Below, in pieces: positions 37,721 through 50,321 of a stretch of DNA of 64,000 nt (positions within the stretch are counted from its first letter, which is position 1; every line of letters begins with the position of its first letter). The notes beneath the pieces are model-generated. The model did not search any database, had not been told where the DNA came from, and worked only from the letters and a program-made list of their open reading frames with translations. The stretch is from Luzula sylvatica (lineage: Eukaryota; Streptophyta; Magnoliopsida; Poales; Juncaceae): assembly GCA_946800325.1 (NCBI GenBank), contig OX326959.1, positions 39,918,908 to 39,982,907 on the forward strand, given 5' to 3'. Position numbers and translations under genes: made by a program.

Positions 37721-39239
37721 ACGTTACCGTAGCAGAAATTGGCTTGCCAAATATATTAGTGGGATTAATTTGATGAAGTATTATGAAAAAATTTAATATT
37801 AGACGGATAAAATATTACTTATGATAAAAAATTTATAATTTGATAAAGTATTATTTATGATAAAATTAAAATCCTCCTTTTTTAAGACCTACCAGCATCT
37901 TTGATCTATGGAGATACTAGATAATGTTCTTCAAGGAAACGGAAACAATGCACCGTCTTCAAAATCCTCCTTTTTTAAGACCTACCAGCATGTCTCACCT
38001 TTTATTGTAATTTTATTTGGAGACAAGGTATCAAGACGATCCTGGAAATGGACGACTAAAGACGGCTTCTCAACTAACTCAGCATAGAATATTCAATATC
38101 ATCATGCGTATGAAAAACACAATCTCAAAATATTCAAAATATCATATGTTATGTTAGCTCAAGTTTTAGAATATTTAATATTGTTATAAATAGTGCAAAG
38201 ACATATTATGTAGAATACGGGAACATAATTTGTTCTGGTAAAAAGGATTATATCAATCCAAGTGCGATAATTATGTCATTTTTAAAATTAGTCATTTGTA
38301 AAATTATTAAAATATTGTTAATTACTGACGCGTAATCTGAAAATTAAAATTCTCTACAAATTGATGTCATCGGGCCGAAAAGGCCCAGAATTAAATCCAA
38401 AATATAATTTTACGAATCTCTCTACTTAAATTTTTTCAAATATAACCCTAGATGTTTACTTTATTTGCAACAAGACCAATGTGATCTTGATGCAATCATA
38501 GCATTGATTAAGTATAAGAATGCAATAGAAACTTTTAACTTGTTCAAAGGCAATTCTAATTGAAGTTATTTTTCCTTCATATCAATATAATATCTTCCCT
38601 AAAAAAATATAATATCACAATAATGACCCTAATAATTTAGGAAATGCTATCCGCATTTTACGTTAAAAGTTATGTCGAATATCTAATTAACAAATGGGGT
38701 TGTCGGAAAGAACATCTGATTTGAGTATGCTATTACAATTTGGCTTAAATTAATATGATTATAAATGAACTGACATATTATTTAGGAAATATTATCTACA
38801 GACGAATTTTGGTGTCAATAATGTATTTCTCACAAATAAAAGGTCTTTTGGACTGATATATCAAACCCTTTTAAAAACTCTTTTTAAAAAAATTAATGCC
38901 AATGATTTTTTCTCGCCCTGAAAAATTAAAGGCCTTGAATAATATTATTTGGGCTTTTCAGGAATAAAAGACCTTTCAAACAAGCATAAACATTATAAAA
39001 ATAAAAATACCTAAATATAATTTCTATAAATTATTAGAGCATTCCATAAATCTAAAATTGAATAGTAATTATTCATTTCAACTTGTATAATCCTAATTAT
39101 CTTGTTATTTTTAAAATATTTTTTTTAAAAACGAGTCTATCATACAAAAATGAGTATTAAAAAACTTTCCTGTATCCAGAGCTACTGATGCCCTTCCCCA
39201 GGCTGAAATTTTATTTGTATGTTTTTTACCCTTAGATGA
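37721..39239. other. AT-rich intergenic region
   Basis: The phrase AAAATCCTCCTTTTTTAAGACCTACCAGCAT occurs twice (about 37866 and 37961), a short direct repeat 95 bp apart. No gene seen. Confidence 0.5.
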
Positions 39240-39309
39240 GCTTTCTAGATCCGTGCACAGTTTTAATACACACCGACACACGCCTCATTTTCACCATGGA
39301 TCCGTGTCC

Positions 39310-39346
<37 letters not shown>

Positions 39347-39480
39347 TCGAAAGCAGGTCGAGAGATCCGGCGCTGCCCATTTCTGCTCTACCCAGATTAA
39401 GAAATCGGCACTTTCTATCTCTCCTTCGAGCAGTTCGATCTTCTTCTCATTTGTCAGATCGAAGATGATCCAAGTTCATA
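39240..39480 (+). other. Leader-like region with (CT)n, product unknown
   Basis: A (CT)n tract at about 39313-39344 lies in moderately GC-rich sequence with one open frame (39253-39468). The frame is mostly Ser/Leu from the CT repeat and arginine-rich after it. I do not regard it as a proven protein. Confidence 0.3.
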
Positions 39481-40200
39481 GGGTTTAAAGATTCAATAGT
39501 TATTTGGATGAAATTGCAAAAGAATCAATTGGATGAAATTGCAAGAGTTATTTGTTTGAAATTTGCAGATTTTCTGACAGAAGGCGATTTGCCGATTCCT
39601 TGACACGGGGCAGATGAAGAAAAACATATCCGACTTTTCTCAGTGAAGGAAATTTGCCAATTCTTTTGAGCAATTCAAGGATGAGCTAGGGAGCGATTTA
39701 GGACCTATGTGAGCCATTAATTGACTGAATTCTAGGTATCTATTTGAACTGAGTTATAATATTAATTGAAATGTATTTGAACTAATTGAAAGGTAAAGAA
39801 CTGATTGTAATTGCATCAAGTCTGGTTCGAATTAACATTCAGATTACAATTGCCTCCAAAATTAATCTTAATGGATAAATTTCACTAATTAGGGGTGATT
39901 ATTTGTTAATTAAATTACCAAATCTTCTCTATTTGGGAATTTAAGTACCCAAGTCAGTCCTTATTTAACCAAAGGATATCATTGCTGATCCTCAATACCC
40001 TTCTAGAAGTGCCTCAATTAATCATTAATACCCTTTTAAAAGTTTCATTTGCAGGTTCTTCTTTTTCTCGTGTGGGGTTTTTTAATGTTGAGAGGTCAAT
40101 ATTTATAGCTGCTAAGATTATTTTTTATATATAGATATAATTTCATTTACATTGTGATTCTTAATTTTCAGATTTGTTGGCATTAGGTTTTCTCAAAATT
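39481..40200. other. Spacer without a recognised gene
   Basis: Contains two TTGGATGAAATTGCAA(A/G)AG copies near 39500. Nothing else recognised. Confidence 0.45.
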
Positions 40201-40210
40201 GGACCCCTTT

Positions 40211-40345
40211 TCAGAGGCTCGGGATTGGATCTTGAAGAGAGGAAGCGTGGCGGGCCCGCTTTTCAGAGACAGGAGAAGAGGCTCGAGATTGGACCTTGAA
40301 GAGAGGAAGCATGGCGGGCCCACTTTTCAGAGACAGGAGAAGAGG
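40211..40345. repeat. Two-copy tandem repeat, period 64 bp
   Basis: GAGGCTCGRGATTGGAYCTT through CGGGCCC.CTTTTCAGAGACAGGAGAA occurs twice, starting at about 40215 and 40279, with a third partial start afterward. Confidence 0.85.
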
Positions 40346-40495
40346 CTCGGGGCTCGGGGGTCGTGTGTGTGTTGATGAGTTTTTTGTAAATAAGAAGAAT
40401 ATGGATGTATTTAGGGTAATAAGATACTTTTGGGATTGAATGTAAATGTGAATGTCGATATGATACCGGTACTGGTCTGTACCATTTACTAATAG

Positions 40496-40920
40496 ATTGA
40501 AAGTAAATTCATCAAACAACATTTCTAAAATTACTTTACCAACAAGACAATTAAATTGCAAAAAGAATCCAAACTAACCCTGAATTTTAAAATTCCTTAA
40601 AAAGTCCAGAAAAATAATAGAATTACCTAGATGTCCAAAACCAACAATAAATTACAAATTAGTCCAGTTTTAAGTCATTTGAATAATAAATAAAAAATTA
40701 TATAAATGTCCCGCAAATTACACAAATATCAATAAATTGAAAATAAATTCACCGAACAACAACATTTCTAGAATTACTCGAAAGTCCAACAAAACAGTCA
40801 AATTGCAAAAAAGTCCAAACTAACCCTGAATTTTAAAATTCCTTAAAAGTCCAGAAAAATAATAGAATTCTGAAATTACATAGATGTCCAAAACAACAAT
40901 AAATTACAAATTAGTCCAGT
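40496..40920. repeat. Tandem duplication, period about 240-245 bp
   Basis: The block ATTGAAARTAAATTCA...CAAACTAACCCTGAATTTTA...AATTACAAATTAGTCCAGT occurs at about 40496-40671 and 40736-40920, with small gaps. A (CT)n tract follows at about 40932-40960. Confidence 0.85.
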
Positions 40921-40928
40921 GGAACGAC

Positions 40929-40963
<35 letters not shown>

Positions 40964-41254
40964 GTCCTCCGAGCTCTTCGCCCTGGCGACGTAATCTCCG
41001 AGCTCTTTTATCCTCTCTCTCGTGGCGTCAGAAACCTGCGACGCAGAATTTCGCGAGCCCTGAACTTCCTCCATGGCAGACGCAAGGACAAATGTTTGTT
41101 TGCGTGAATTATAAAATAATGATGTGTAATTTTGGACAAATCAAATGTTAACGACACGAAAAAATGACCTAATTTGGTACCGTTTCCTGCCTTTATTCGG
41201 TACCGGTACCGGTCTCTTAAGCACTCAAAAAGCTGTTCTTTGAGCAATGTCCGA

Positions 41255-41680
41255 CCCATACAAACACTGAGAAAACTCAATGAACTGAACTTTACATACA
41301 AGATCCGTTAACCCATACAAACACTGAGAAAACTCAATGAACTGAACTTTACATACAAGATCCGTTAACCCATACAAACACTGAGAAAACTCAATGAACT
41401 GAACTTTACATACAAGATCCGTTAACCCATACAAACACTGAGAAAACTCAATGAACTGAACTTTACATACAAGATCCGTTAACCCATACAAACACTGAGA
41501 AAACTCAATGAACTGAACTTTACATACAAGATCCGTTAACCCATACAAACACTGAGAAAACTCAATGAACTGAACTTTACATACAAGATCCGTTAACCCA
41601 TACAAACACTGAGAAAACTCAATGAACTGAACTTTACATACAAGATCCGTTAACCCATACAAACACTGAGAAAACTCAAT
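41255..41680. repeat. Nearly perfect 57-bp minisatellite, about 7.5 copies
   Basis: The unit runs from CCCATACAAACACTGAGAAA through CTCAATGAACTGAACTTTAC to AAGATCCGTTAA. Copies start at 41255 and then every 57 bp to 41654, and I saw no differences among the inner copies. As 57 is 19 codons, the minus strand stays open as a 19-residue repeat (CLYGLTDLVCKVQFIEFSQ). Both edges carry GTTCTTTGAGCAA, so the array arose inside a duplicated flank. Confidence 0.95.
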
Positions 41681-41689
41681 GTTCTTTGA

Positions 41690-42265
41690 GCAAGATCCGT
41701 TAACCCGTTTTGTTCTTGAACTTTACATACATACCCATAAATCTTTGCTATTTGCATTTTTACCTAAAAACTCTCTTAATTCCGATAATTACTTTCTCTC
41801 AATCATAAATCATCTATGAGCTATTCTTTGCAACCACCTTCTCCTATATATCCTCAGAAATCTTCATTTTCACACATTTATAAATATACCCAAATTTTCT
41901 GTATTTTTACAGTTTTTCTGCCATTTTACCCAAAAATCCTTAAAACTCTGCAAATACTTGTTTTCAACATTTGTCCTATTATAACCTGAGAGATCTTACA
42001 CATTTACAAATACACCCAAAATTTAAGTGTTTTTGCAATTTTCTGTCATTTTGCAAAAAAACCCTTCTAACTCTCAAAATATATTTTCTCATGCCCTTCT
42101 TGCAATTCTTCTCCATTCATGGAACTACTGGATTCGTCGGGAATGTCTGCAAAACACCTCTCAATTCATAGAGTATTGATTCGAAGTTTCGAACTTAAGA
42201 ATGATTAAAAAAGATTTAAGAATGCAAATTTGCAGGGTATAAATAATTAAATATCTCAAAATAAA
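41690..42265. other. Region similar to the interior of the LTR element
   Basis: AGATCCGTTAACCCGTT...TACATACATACCC here resembles AATCCATTAACCCGTT...TACATCCATACCC at about 36400-36450 in the LTR element. GGTACCGGTACCGG at about 41200 matches its GGTACC-rich interior. It is probably an old relative of that element. Confidence 0.45.
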
Positions 42266-42539
42266 TTTATTTGAGTGCTATGATAATCCTCTCTTTCATT
42301 AAGCGTTGGTCCCGATTTTGTGTGGGTATCTCTCATTTTGTTTATTTGATTAGGAAACTAATAATGTATGGAGAAGTTTTTATACATACAGTATTATTTT
42401 CACTAAAATGTGAAAAACTCTGTTTTAGTGGTCTTTCTTTGCATAGCAAATTATCACGTTGCTTGTTTTTATTCTGTTCTTCTTATTCTTCCGTCAAAAT
42501 CTCCGTATCTTCTCAAACTCTAACGGCTATATCAAATAG

Positions 42540-42634
42540 GATCTAGAATGTTCTCCTCCAACGGTCATTTCAAAAGAGACGTTGGAGGAGCGCCCCTGTT
42601 CTCTATATATTCCCCCTTCTAGTTCTAGCCAGAG

Positions 42635-42668
<34 letters not shown>

Positions 42669-43280
42669 ACCAATTGAAGATGAAGTAAGCAAGTGCAAAA
42701 GAAGTCGTAGCAAGCAAGTTCAAAGCAAAGTCAGGGACAACAAATGGATCTTTCTCTCTCTCGTTTGTTTGTGCTCCAAACCAACGAATTCTTGGAAACG
42801 CAGCGAGTGATTTCCCTTCAGATTTTTTCTTGAAGAAGCAACAATTTCAGGCAAAGTTCATGTCTTTTTGAATTTTTTTCAACTTTATTTTTCAGATTCA
42901 TATCTGCATCATTGATTTGGTTGAATTTTGTTTGAAGTATTAATTTTTGTTTTATCTGAATTTAGTTCAAGAAAACAGAGTTTTCCATTCTTTTTAGAAG
43001 CAGGAGCAAGAATACTTACTGCTCAAATTTTACCAGTAATCTTTGTAATATTTTTACAACTATAATAAATACCAAAGATATTCTTTTCTTTCTTAAACAT
43101 ATGTGATTAGATCTCGAGAAATCTTTCATTAAACAAGATCTACAACAAAGAAGTTTACCTTCTTATTAGCAGTTATAGATTTCATTTTCTTTTTTTCTAT
43201 TTTGAGCAGTTATTAATGAAGGGGGTCGAGCCGGGATTAAATCTCTTGAGAAATCTCTTGTCTGATGTCGGCAGCAGCAG
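42540..43280 (+). other. TATA, (CT)n and leader-like sequence, product unknown
   Basis: CTCTATATATTCCCC (about 42600-42614) looks like a TATA box and is followed by a (CT)n tract (about 42633-42666). No convincing open frame follows. It may be a promoter of a noncoding or decayed transcription unit. Confidence 0.3.
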
Positions 43281-43470
43281 TGCCAGAATCCAGCAGCGTC
43301 AAAATCCAAAGGGGACTCCACCATTGCTCTGACGAAGGCAACAGTGCCAGAATCCAGCAGCGTCAAAATCCAAAGGGGACTTCGCCATTGCTCAGACGAA
43401 GGCAACAGTGCCAGAATCCAGCAGTGTCAAAATCTAAAGGGGACTCCGCCATTGCTCTGACGAAGGCAAC
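43281..43470. repeat. Three-copy tandem repeat, period 64 bp
   Basis: TGCCAGAATCCAGCAGYGTC through AAAATCYAAAGGGGACTYC to GACGAAGGCAACAG starts at 43281, 43345 and 43409, with few differences. Confidence 0.92.
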
Positions 43471-43760
43471 TAATATTATTATCTCAATTTCTTATTTCAC
43501 TTATACTGATTGCTAGTCTTGATTTTATTTGCTAATATTTAGTATAAATTTCAGAATCTAATCAACCTCTTATTTTTTCAGGTTTGAAAGCACCGAATTT
43601 CTAAATTGCAAATAAGTCACTGCAGCAAGATTGTAGGAAGTTTCACAGCGATCCTTCTAATGCTGAATATCCCTCAAAGACTTTTTCATTACATGCAAAT
43701 TTTTCTAAGTATATGCGTGCTTTTTTTAATCTGTGTGTGATCTGTATAAGATGTATAGGG

Positions 43761-43884
<124 letters not shown>

Positions 43885-43954
43885 TGATGTATGATGTGAT
43901 GTGTGTATTGTTTATGCAGGATGGCGTGGAAGCAAGGGACGAGAAGGACCGGGT

Positions 43955-44512
43955 TTCGGCCCAAAAAGGGGCCGGGCCCGCGGGCGGAGGGAAGGGGTCC
44001 GGCCCAAGCGGGCCTGGGCCCGGGCCCCGGGGGGTGGTTCCGGCCCAAGCGGTGCCGGGCCTCCGGGGGGGTGGGTCCGGCCCAAGCGGGCCGGCCCCCC
44101 CCGGGGGGGGGGGGGGGGGGGGGGGGGGTTCCGGCCCAAGCGGGGCCGGGCCCGCGGGGGGGGGGGGGGGCGGCCCAAGCGGGGCCGGGCCCGCGGGGGG
44201 GGGGGGTCCGGCCCAAGCGGGGCCGGGCCCGCGGGGGGGGGGGGGGGTCCGGCCCAAGCGGGGCCGGGCCCGCGGGGGGGGGGGGGTCCGGCCCAAGCGG
44301 GGCCGGGCCCGCGGGGGGGGGGGGGGGGGGGTCCGGCCCAAGCGGGGCCGGGCCCGCGGGGGGGGGGGGGTCCGGCCCAAGCGGGGCCGGGCCTCGGGGG
44401 GGGGGGGTCCGGCCCAAGCGGGGCCGGGCCCGCGCGGGGGGGTCCCAAGCGGGGCCGGGCCCGCGGCGGGGGGGGGGGGGGTCCGGCCCGAGCGGGGCCG
44501 GGGGGTCCAGCC
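43955..44512. repeat. GC-rich minisatellite with long G-runs
   Basis: About 14 units of TCCGGCCCAAGCGGGGCCGG plus GCCCGC and a G-run of 7-26 follow one another, about 35-50 bp each. Length varies mostly in the G-run. Adjacent GGGCCC and CCGGCCC are palindromic and the G-runs could form quadruplexes. Frames are open on both strands, which argues against a coding role. Confidence 0.95.
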
Positions 44513-44529
44513 AGGTTTCTGCGAATTGG

Positions 44530-46810
44530 ACCCTCAAAGATTCGGTTATTTTACGTTACCTGCCCCGCTAGTCGGGCATACCAATTGTTCTTTTTTCATT
44601 GCCACTCTTACGGAAGTTAACTAATTATTTTCACTCGATTCATTTTTTTCATTCCTTTTATTTCAGTTGGTTAATAAAGATTCAAATGCTCAAATTCTCT
44701 CATCGCTTAGGCAACTTCACATCACTTTAGTAATCTTGTAATTTTGTCAACAACTTGGCTTGGCTGCCATATTCGGAAGGGGAAAAGTATCGCAACAAAA
44801 CTTTGATTTGTCAATACAACTGTGACTTTGCACGGCTTGGTTGCTTCACTCTAATGGCAAAAATATCTCAAAAGATATCAATTCTGGTGATTGCAATCGT
44901 GTGAGTCCATTATTACTATATTTCCTTCTTCTTACTTCATTATACACTCTCATATAATATATTTATTTGATTCATTATACCCTCAAAAGGCGTTACGCAA
45001 AGGAATATCTCGTCTTGCATTAACCAATGGATCCATGTATTGCAATACCATATCAGACAAAGCACTTTTTTATATTGGTAGTTATTGGTAGTTATTCCAG
45101 GTTTATATTTGCTAAGAAATATCTCTGGAGAGCATGGGTAGGAATTTTTCGGTTAAGAATTTCAAAGCAGATGCAAATTCGGTTTATATGAATATTTCAA
45201 GAATTATTTAGATTTAGATATATTCATTGGCCATCTCAAATAAACATTTTAGTAGTCTCTATTTTTAATTACTAGAAAAGATTATCTTCGTACGTCTTTA
45301 CTATTTTTATTATCATTGTTCGCAAAAATAATTGAATAATACCGCATTCGCTGATTTTCCCAGCATCATTAAAATGTGGTAATTATGAATGACTTTGGAC
45401 GAATTCTTGTCCCAGGAGGGAGAAGGCTATAATGGAGAGCTTACGCAAAGAGACTATATTGGTCACGGATTTTGCGAGGAGGGACAGAAAAAGTTTCTTC
45501 ACAATTTGGTAATGAAATTTGAAACTTAAAAATATGAAATTTGAAATTTAGTTCCAGTCAAATATTTGTTTGTATTGAGATAATGACATTTAAATTAAGA
45601 AATTCTATGAAATGTTAACTGTTCATTGATTCGTCTATGCAAACTGTAATGCGAACAAAAATTATTTGAAATAAAAGCCTTTTATTCTAAAAAACCCCAC
45701 TTTCCACCAACACTCATTTATACTTTTATAAATAAAAGCTAATGAAGATTCGGTATACTACATGAAATGAATACTGAAAGAAGGATTAAATGTGAAATTT
45801 CACCTAGGTTTGATTCACAAATCTATTTTACCCTCGACCGGGACCTTTTGTAATATCTCTCCAGTAGCCCCTTCTCCCCTGTATCTCGCCGAAATTTTTT
45901 CCACCCCTCTATCTTGCTTCCCTCTCTCGCACAGGCTCAGCATATGAAGGAAGTGTTGGATTGTTGTTCTTTGAGTATGCAATAAAATCGATGTGAAAAC
46001 CTGCGATAAAAAAAAAAAATTCAACGAACTTACATTATGGATCATATATGAAAAAATAATTCGTTTGAATAAATATACAAAGAAAATATATCATATATGA
46101 AAAAATAATTCGCTGGTATTGCAAAATTTAGATGGAATATTTTGTTTGGTTGTGATGTATAAACAAAGACACTTGATTATTTAACCACCTATGATGTGTA
46201 AGAAAAAAAAAATCAATATACTTCCATAATTATTGTCCTTATGGATAATGTCTGCTGAGGTGGTTGGTCCTGTTTTTTAGGTGTGCAACTAAAAAGTGTC
46301 AAAAACAGCAATGAAATAAAACATTCAATAAACTTGCATTGTTCATGATATATGAAAAAAATAAGGGTAATGCTACTGTAGATCCTTTTCTTTTTTGGAC
46401 GCACAAGATTAGACCTTATGAATTAATCTGAAGGTTGGGATGCAATTTGCTTGCTTAAGGTAGAACCTTTTGTCAAAAGGGTAAAATGATAATTTTCTGC
46501 CTCCCTACCTCCCGTGTCCTATGTTTCAATAATGCAATTTCTCCATTTATCCTACTCACTCGCTCTCTCTTTTTTCATTTCTTCCCACCTTTTTCATTTC
46601 TTCACATATGTGATAACACCGATCGATTTGAAAAAGAATTTCTTCCCAGATATGCTACACTAGAGAACAATCCTACTCACACCGTTTTGGAAGAGACTTT
46701 TCGTTAAAAGTACTTCACGGGTAAACTTCACAGAGGGGAGACCTTCACATGGAAGAGAGACCTTCGTGAAGGCAGGGCATAGGAAGAGAGTTTCAAGATG
46801 GAGATAGGTT
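44530..46810. other. Intergenic region, no gene recognised
   Basis: Short open frames (for example 44891-45091, 46486-46707) lack domain signatures. TATCATATATGAAAAAATAATTCG is repeated near 46036 and 46090. Confidence 0.45.
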
Positions 46811-46814
46811 TACG

Positions 46815-46817
<3 letters not shown>

Positions 46818-46877
<60 letters not shown>
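46818..46877. repeat. (GA)n microsatellite
   Basis: About 30 GA units, in line with the CT/GA tracts elsewhere in the window. Confidence 0.95.
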
Positions 46878-46878
<1 letters not shown>

Positions 46879-46879
46879 A

Positions 46880-47715
46880 AAAAAACAAAAACAAAAACCC
46901 TACTCGATTGGAATCAAATGACCAAACAATTCGGTACACAATTTCACGACTTTATGATTTTCTAATTCAAAACCATATGGTCCTAACAAATCCATTCAAT
47001 TTTATATAGGTTATGTTCATCCAGCACATTTGTAGTTTTCCCAAATCACAATTTTCATAGCAGACAACTAGACATCTCTGCCAGTTATGGTCCTAACAAA
47101 TTCAATTTAGGAGTTTTAATTTGCACATTTTTGGGTAATTTTCATATTTTATTTTGCAAAAAGTCAACAATGTATGCTATTTTGTGAAATTGTCGAAATT
47201 GTACATTTTGTGAGATTATTGTCCCAATTAAGGAGGGTTTTATTTGCAAATTTTGGCAATTCAAGGTTTTTTTGCAAAATGAAATCATGAATTAGGTTTT
47301 TCAAAAAATTGGGGGTTCTTTTGCAAATTGTTGACAATTTGAGGGGTTATTTTCAAAAAATCTATAATTTAGGTTTAAAAAAAAAAATGCAATTTAGGAG
47401 TTCTAATTTTTTTGGTCATTTTAATAATATCTTTTGCAAAAAATCAGCGATGTATGTTAGGTTACTTGTACAAAACATCATGTTACTCAAATCAACAATC
47501 TCGGATCAACAATCGACTTGGAGCAAGTATCAAGCTCAGATATGGAGAAAAGTGAATATTGATTTGGATTAACTGTTATATTTTTATTTTGTAAAAGAAT
47601 ATTGATTTGGAGTTTTAATGTATTTATATCATTACATATTTTTATATTGTGCGCAACTTAATTGTACATATAATTTTTATATGTTGATCTTTTGTCGAGT
47701 TATAATATATCCTAT
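46880..47715. other. AT-rich region with weak repeats
   Basis: Degenerate repeats of AATTTAGGAGTT, TTTTGCAAAA and TGGTCCTAACAAAT occur. No gene seen. Confidence 0.45.
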
Positions 47716-47724
47716 TATTATTTT

Positions 47725-50312
47725 GGGGTAATTTCGTGTATGTCCTTTCAAAAGATCAAAATAGCATATTTGTCCCTCTAAAAATAAAAATATCAAATTT
47801 ATCCTTTAAAATTGTGTTTTCTATCATATATGTACTTTGAGAACTAAAAGACTTTCGTGTATATCCTCTAAAACTTATAAACTATCAAATATGTCCAAAT
47901 GACACATTTGCCGTCAAATGAAACTTGAGTAAAAATTCTAAATCGTTAACTTTCAATTAATACGACGAAAATGCCCTTCCAACCTTAGCATTTCCCAGCT
48001 CTAGTTCATTAAAACATTTTCTTTCGTATCTAAATAAGAAGGGTACACATACACCTCCTCCTTATCGACTGCTACCTTGATCCTCCATCTGGCGGCCACC
48101 ATAGATCATGCCGGGCTTCTAGTCTACCTCGTGATACCAAGCTGCTGCTCTGCTCTCTTAGGTTCAGACCTCGTGTCCTCGTGTGCCTTCTCTTCTCAAT
48201 CTCAATCCAATCTTTATACCCTCTCCTAAATCTTAGCAAATGGTTCAGAGGTACTAATTGCATTAATCAATACTACTTTATTACATGAATTTGAATATTA
48301 ATATTACTTAATTGTTAGCAAAAGTCATGGCTGCAGTTAATTGTGGTGAAGATCAAAAAAGAAGAGAAGGAAAGTTTAAAATGCATTCTTATTCTTATTA
48401 CGCTTTGGACTATATATATGCACAGGTAAATTTTTTCATAATTTTTGGATTTCAAATATGTTTGGAAAATTTAACTTTTTGAACATATTTTCGATGTTTT
48501 GAAGCATCAACTATCAAATGCACAAAACGAAATAGAAACTGGAAGAAGAGCTGGATAGCAGGAATAGAATGAGACGCACGGATATTCCCACTCACAAAGG
48601 AGAGCGTGTGGCGGAAATCATTGATGTCAAGTTTTGTTTTGAATGTAAGAACTATTAATAGTGAATTGTTGTGATGTAGTTGGCTTCGATCCATTTAATG
48701 ATATGCACACTTGGCATCATTTTTTTTCGCTCCAGAGAAGTTGCTCTGGTTCTATGCGCATTTCAACTATACATAGGAGACAGAATTCGAAACAAGTACC
48801 TGACTAAGATTTGCTTTCAAGATGGGCTGAATATTAATTTTGACGTGTATTTTTCATGAGGTTTCATTTTCACAGAATCATCTTATATTAATGTGCGAAA
48901 TGTATTTCTTTCATGTGGTTCCATTATCACAACATTACCTTATATTAATCCGAAAGAAGTATCGTCATGTATTTTATTCCTGTTGTTTGATGTATTGAAT
49001 TATCTTATATATATATTGAAAGAATTGAATTATCTTATAATAAAAGCGTCCATAATTGCATCATAATTATAATATAGTTCTCAAAATATTTAGAGACAAG
49101 TACTTGCAAGATAAAACACAACATTCCTCTCTTCCAACTCTGGATTTTTTTAATAAATTTGTTGGCTTATGATCACAAGCCACATAGCTCCAAGACCACC
49201 ATACCCACGCCCATGCCATGTGTCCTCGCTGATTGCCATTATACTAACAGTACAAGTATCATTATAAAATTGAGTTTGCCTAAGTAAAAGACTCGTTCTA
49301 ATGTATATATTTGTACCAAACTTAACAAAAGAAAAATAGTTATAATGAAAATAGAATAGTGTGTTCAAATTTGATAGTATCTATAATTTTTTGACACTAA
49401 TTCTTATAAGCTAAAACCAAATGAGCCTTAAATAATCCTTATAGACTGAAACTACACCAAATTCTGTAAATTTAACCCCAACTAAACTTATTTAAGGTAA
49501 TTGACTTAATAAACCTCAATTAATCCTAAGTAAATGTACACAATTGACCCTAATTAACCTTAATTCAACATGACTGATCCATAATAAGCCCTCGGTCGTG
49601 CCAACTAAACCTAATTAACCCTAGTTCGACCAATTGATCTATGTTCTCATAATTAACCATAAATTTTCATCAATTAATCCCTATTAAGCAGAATTAAGAC
49701 AATGCATACTTAAACAACCCTAATTATAACTCAATTTCTTAATTGTTAAGTCATAATTGATTTTTATCCATCATCAGTTGACCATCAAAATAACAAAATC
49801 GATTCAATTTAGAAAGAAAGGAGATACCTTCTACAGTTTTATCAATGTGATTTTGAACAGTACAACAAAGGACATATTTCTAGGCGCACTGAACCCTTTA
49901 CGATCATTGCTCTTCAACATTCTAGTCCAGATTCAACTTTGAATTCTCATGTAGTTTCTCTTATGTGCGTACTTATACCGAGACCGAGTGTACACAAAGC
50001 ACGCGAGATACGAAGGAGCTTCAAAGAGTATCGCCATTACCAATGAGAATGACGCGGAATCAGGGCAGACTTGCTTATGAGGGGGATTCGGTACGACTGA
50101 TAGTTTGCCCTAGCATACCTGGGATTGAGCTCGATGGATGGTAGAGGGCAAAATAGTACTTTTACTCAATTTTCGTTAAACATAACGAAGGAGTTAGTTT
50201 TGGCTTAATTTGTTAATAGATGAGTTTTGAAGGGACAAATTTGATAATAACATTTTTAAAGGGACAAATTTGATATTTTGTTCTTTTAGAGGGACACACA
50301 TGAAATTACCCC
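47725..50312. mobile_element. Mutator-like element (2.6 kb, non-autonomous) with 9-bp target duplication
   Basis: The left end GGGGTAATTTCGTGTATGTC and the right end, reverse-complemented, GGGGTAATTTCATGTGTGTC form terminal inverted repeats. Patchy similarity continues for about 200 bp through AAAATA.CA.ATTTGTCCCT and TGAGTAAAA. The flanks TATTATTTT at 47716-47724 and 50313-50321 are identical. No transposase frame is present. The interior has a more GC-rich patch (about 48060-48240) with coding-like texture on the minus strand, and a repeated series of CTAATTAACCCTA-type phrases at 49420-49740. Whether it carries a captured gene piece (Pack-MULE) is unproven. Confidence 0.9.
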
Positions 50313-50321
50313 TATTATTTT

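Noticed and set aside
41225..41662. 145-residue minus-strand frame of 19-residue repeats
   Set aside because: A 57-bp unit without a stop stays open automatically; no start context or domain supports a protein. Recorded as a repeat.
41255..41680. CRISPR-like regular repeat
   Set aside because: Units are contiguous with no variable spacers and this is plant nuclear DNA; it is a minisatellite.
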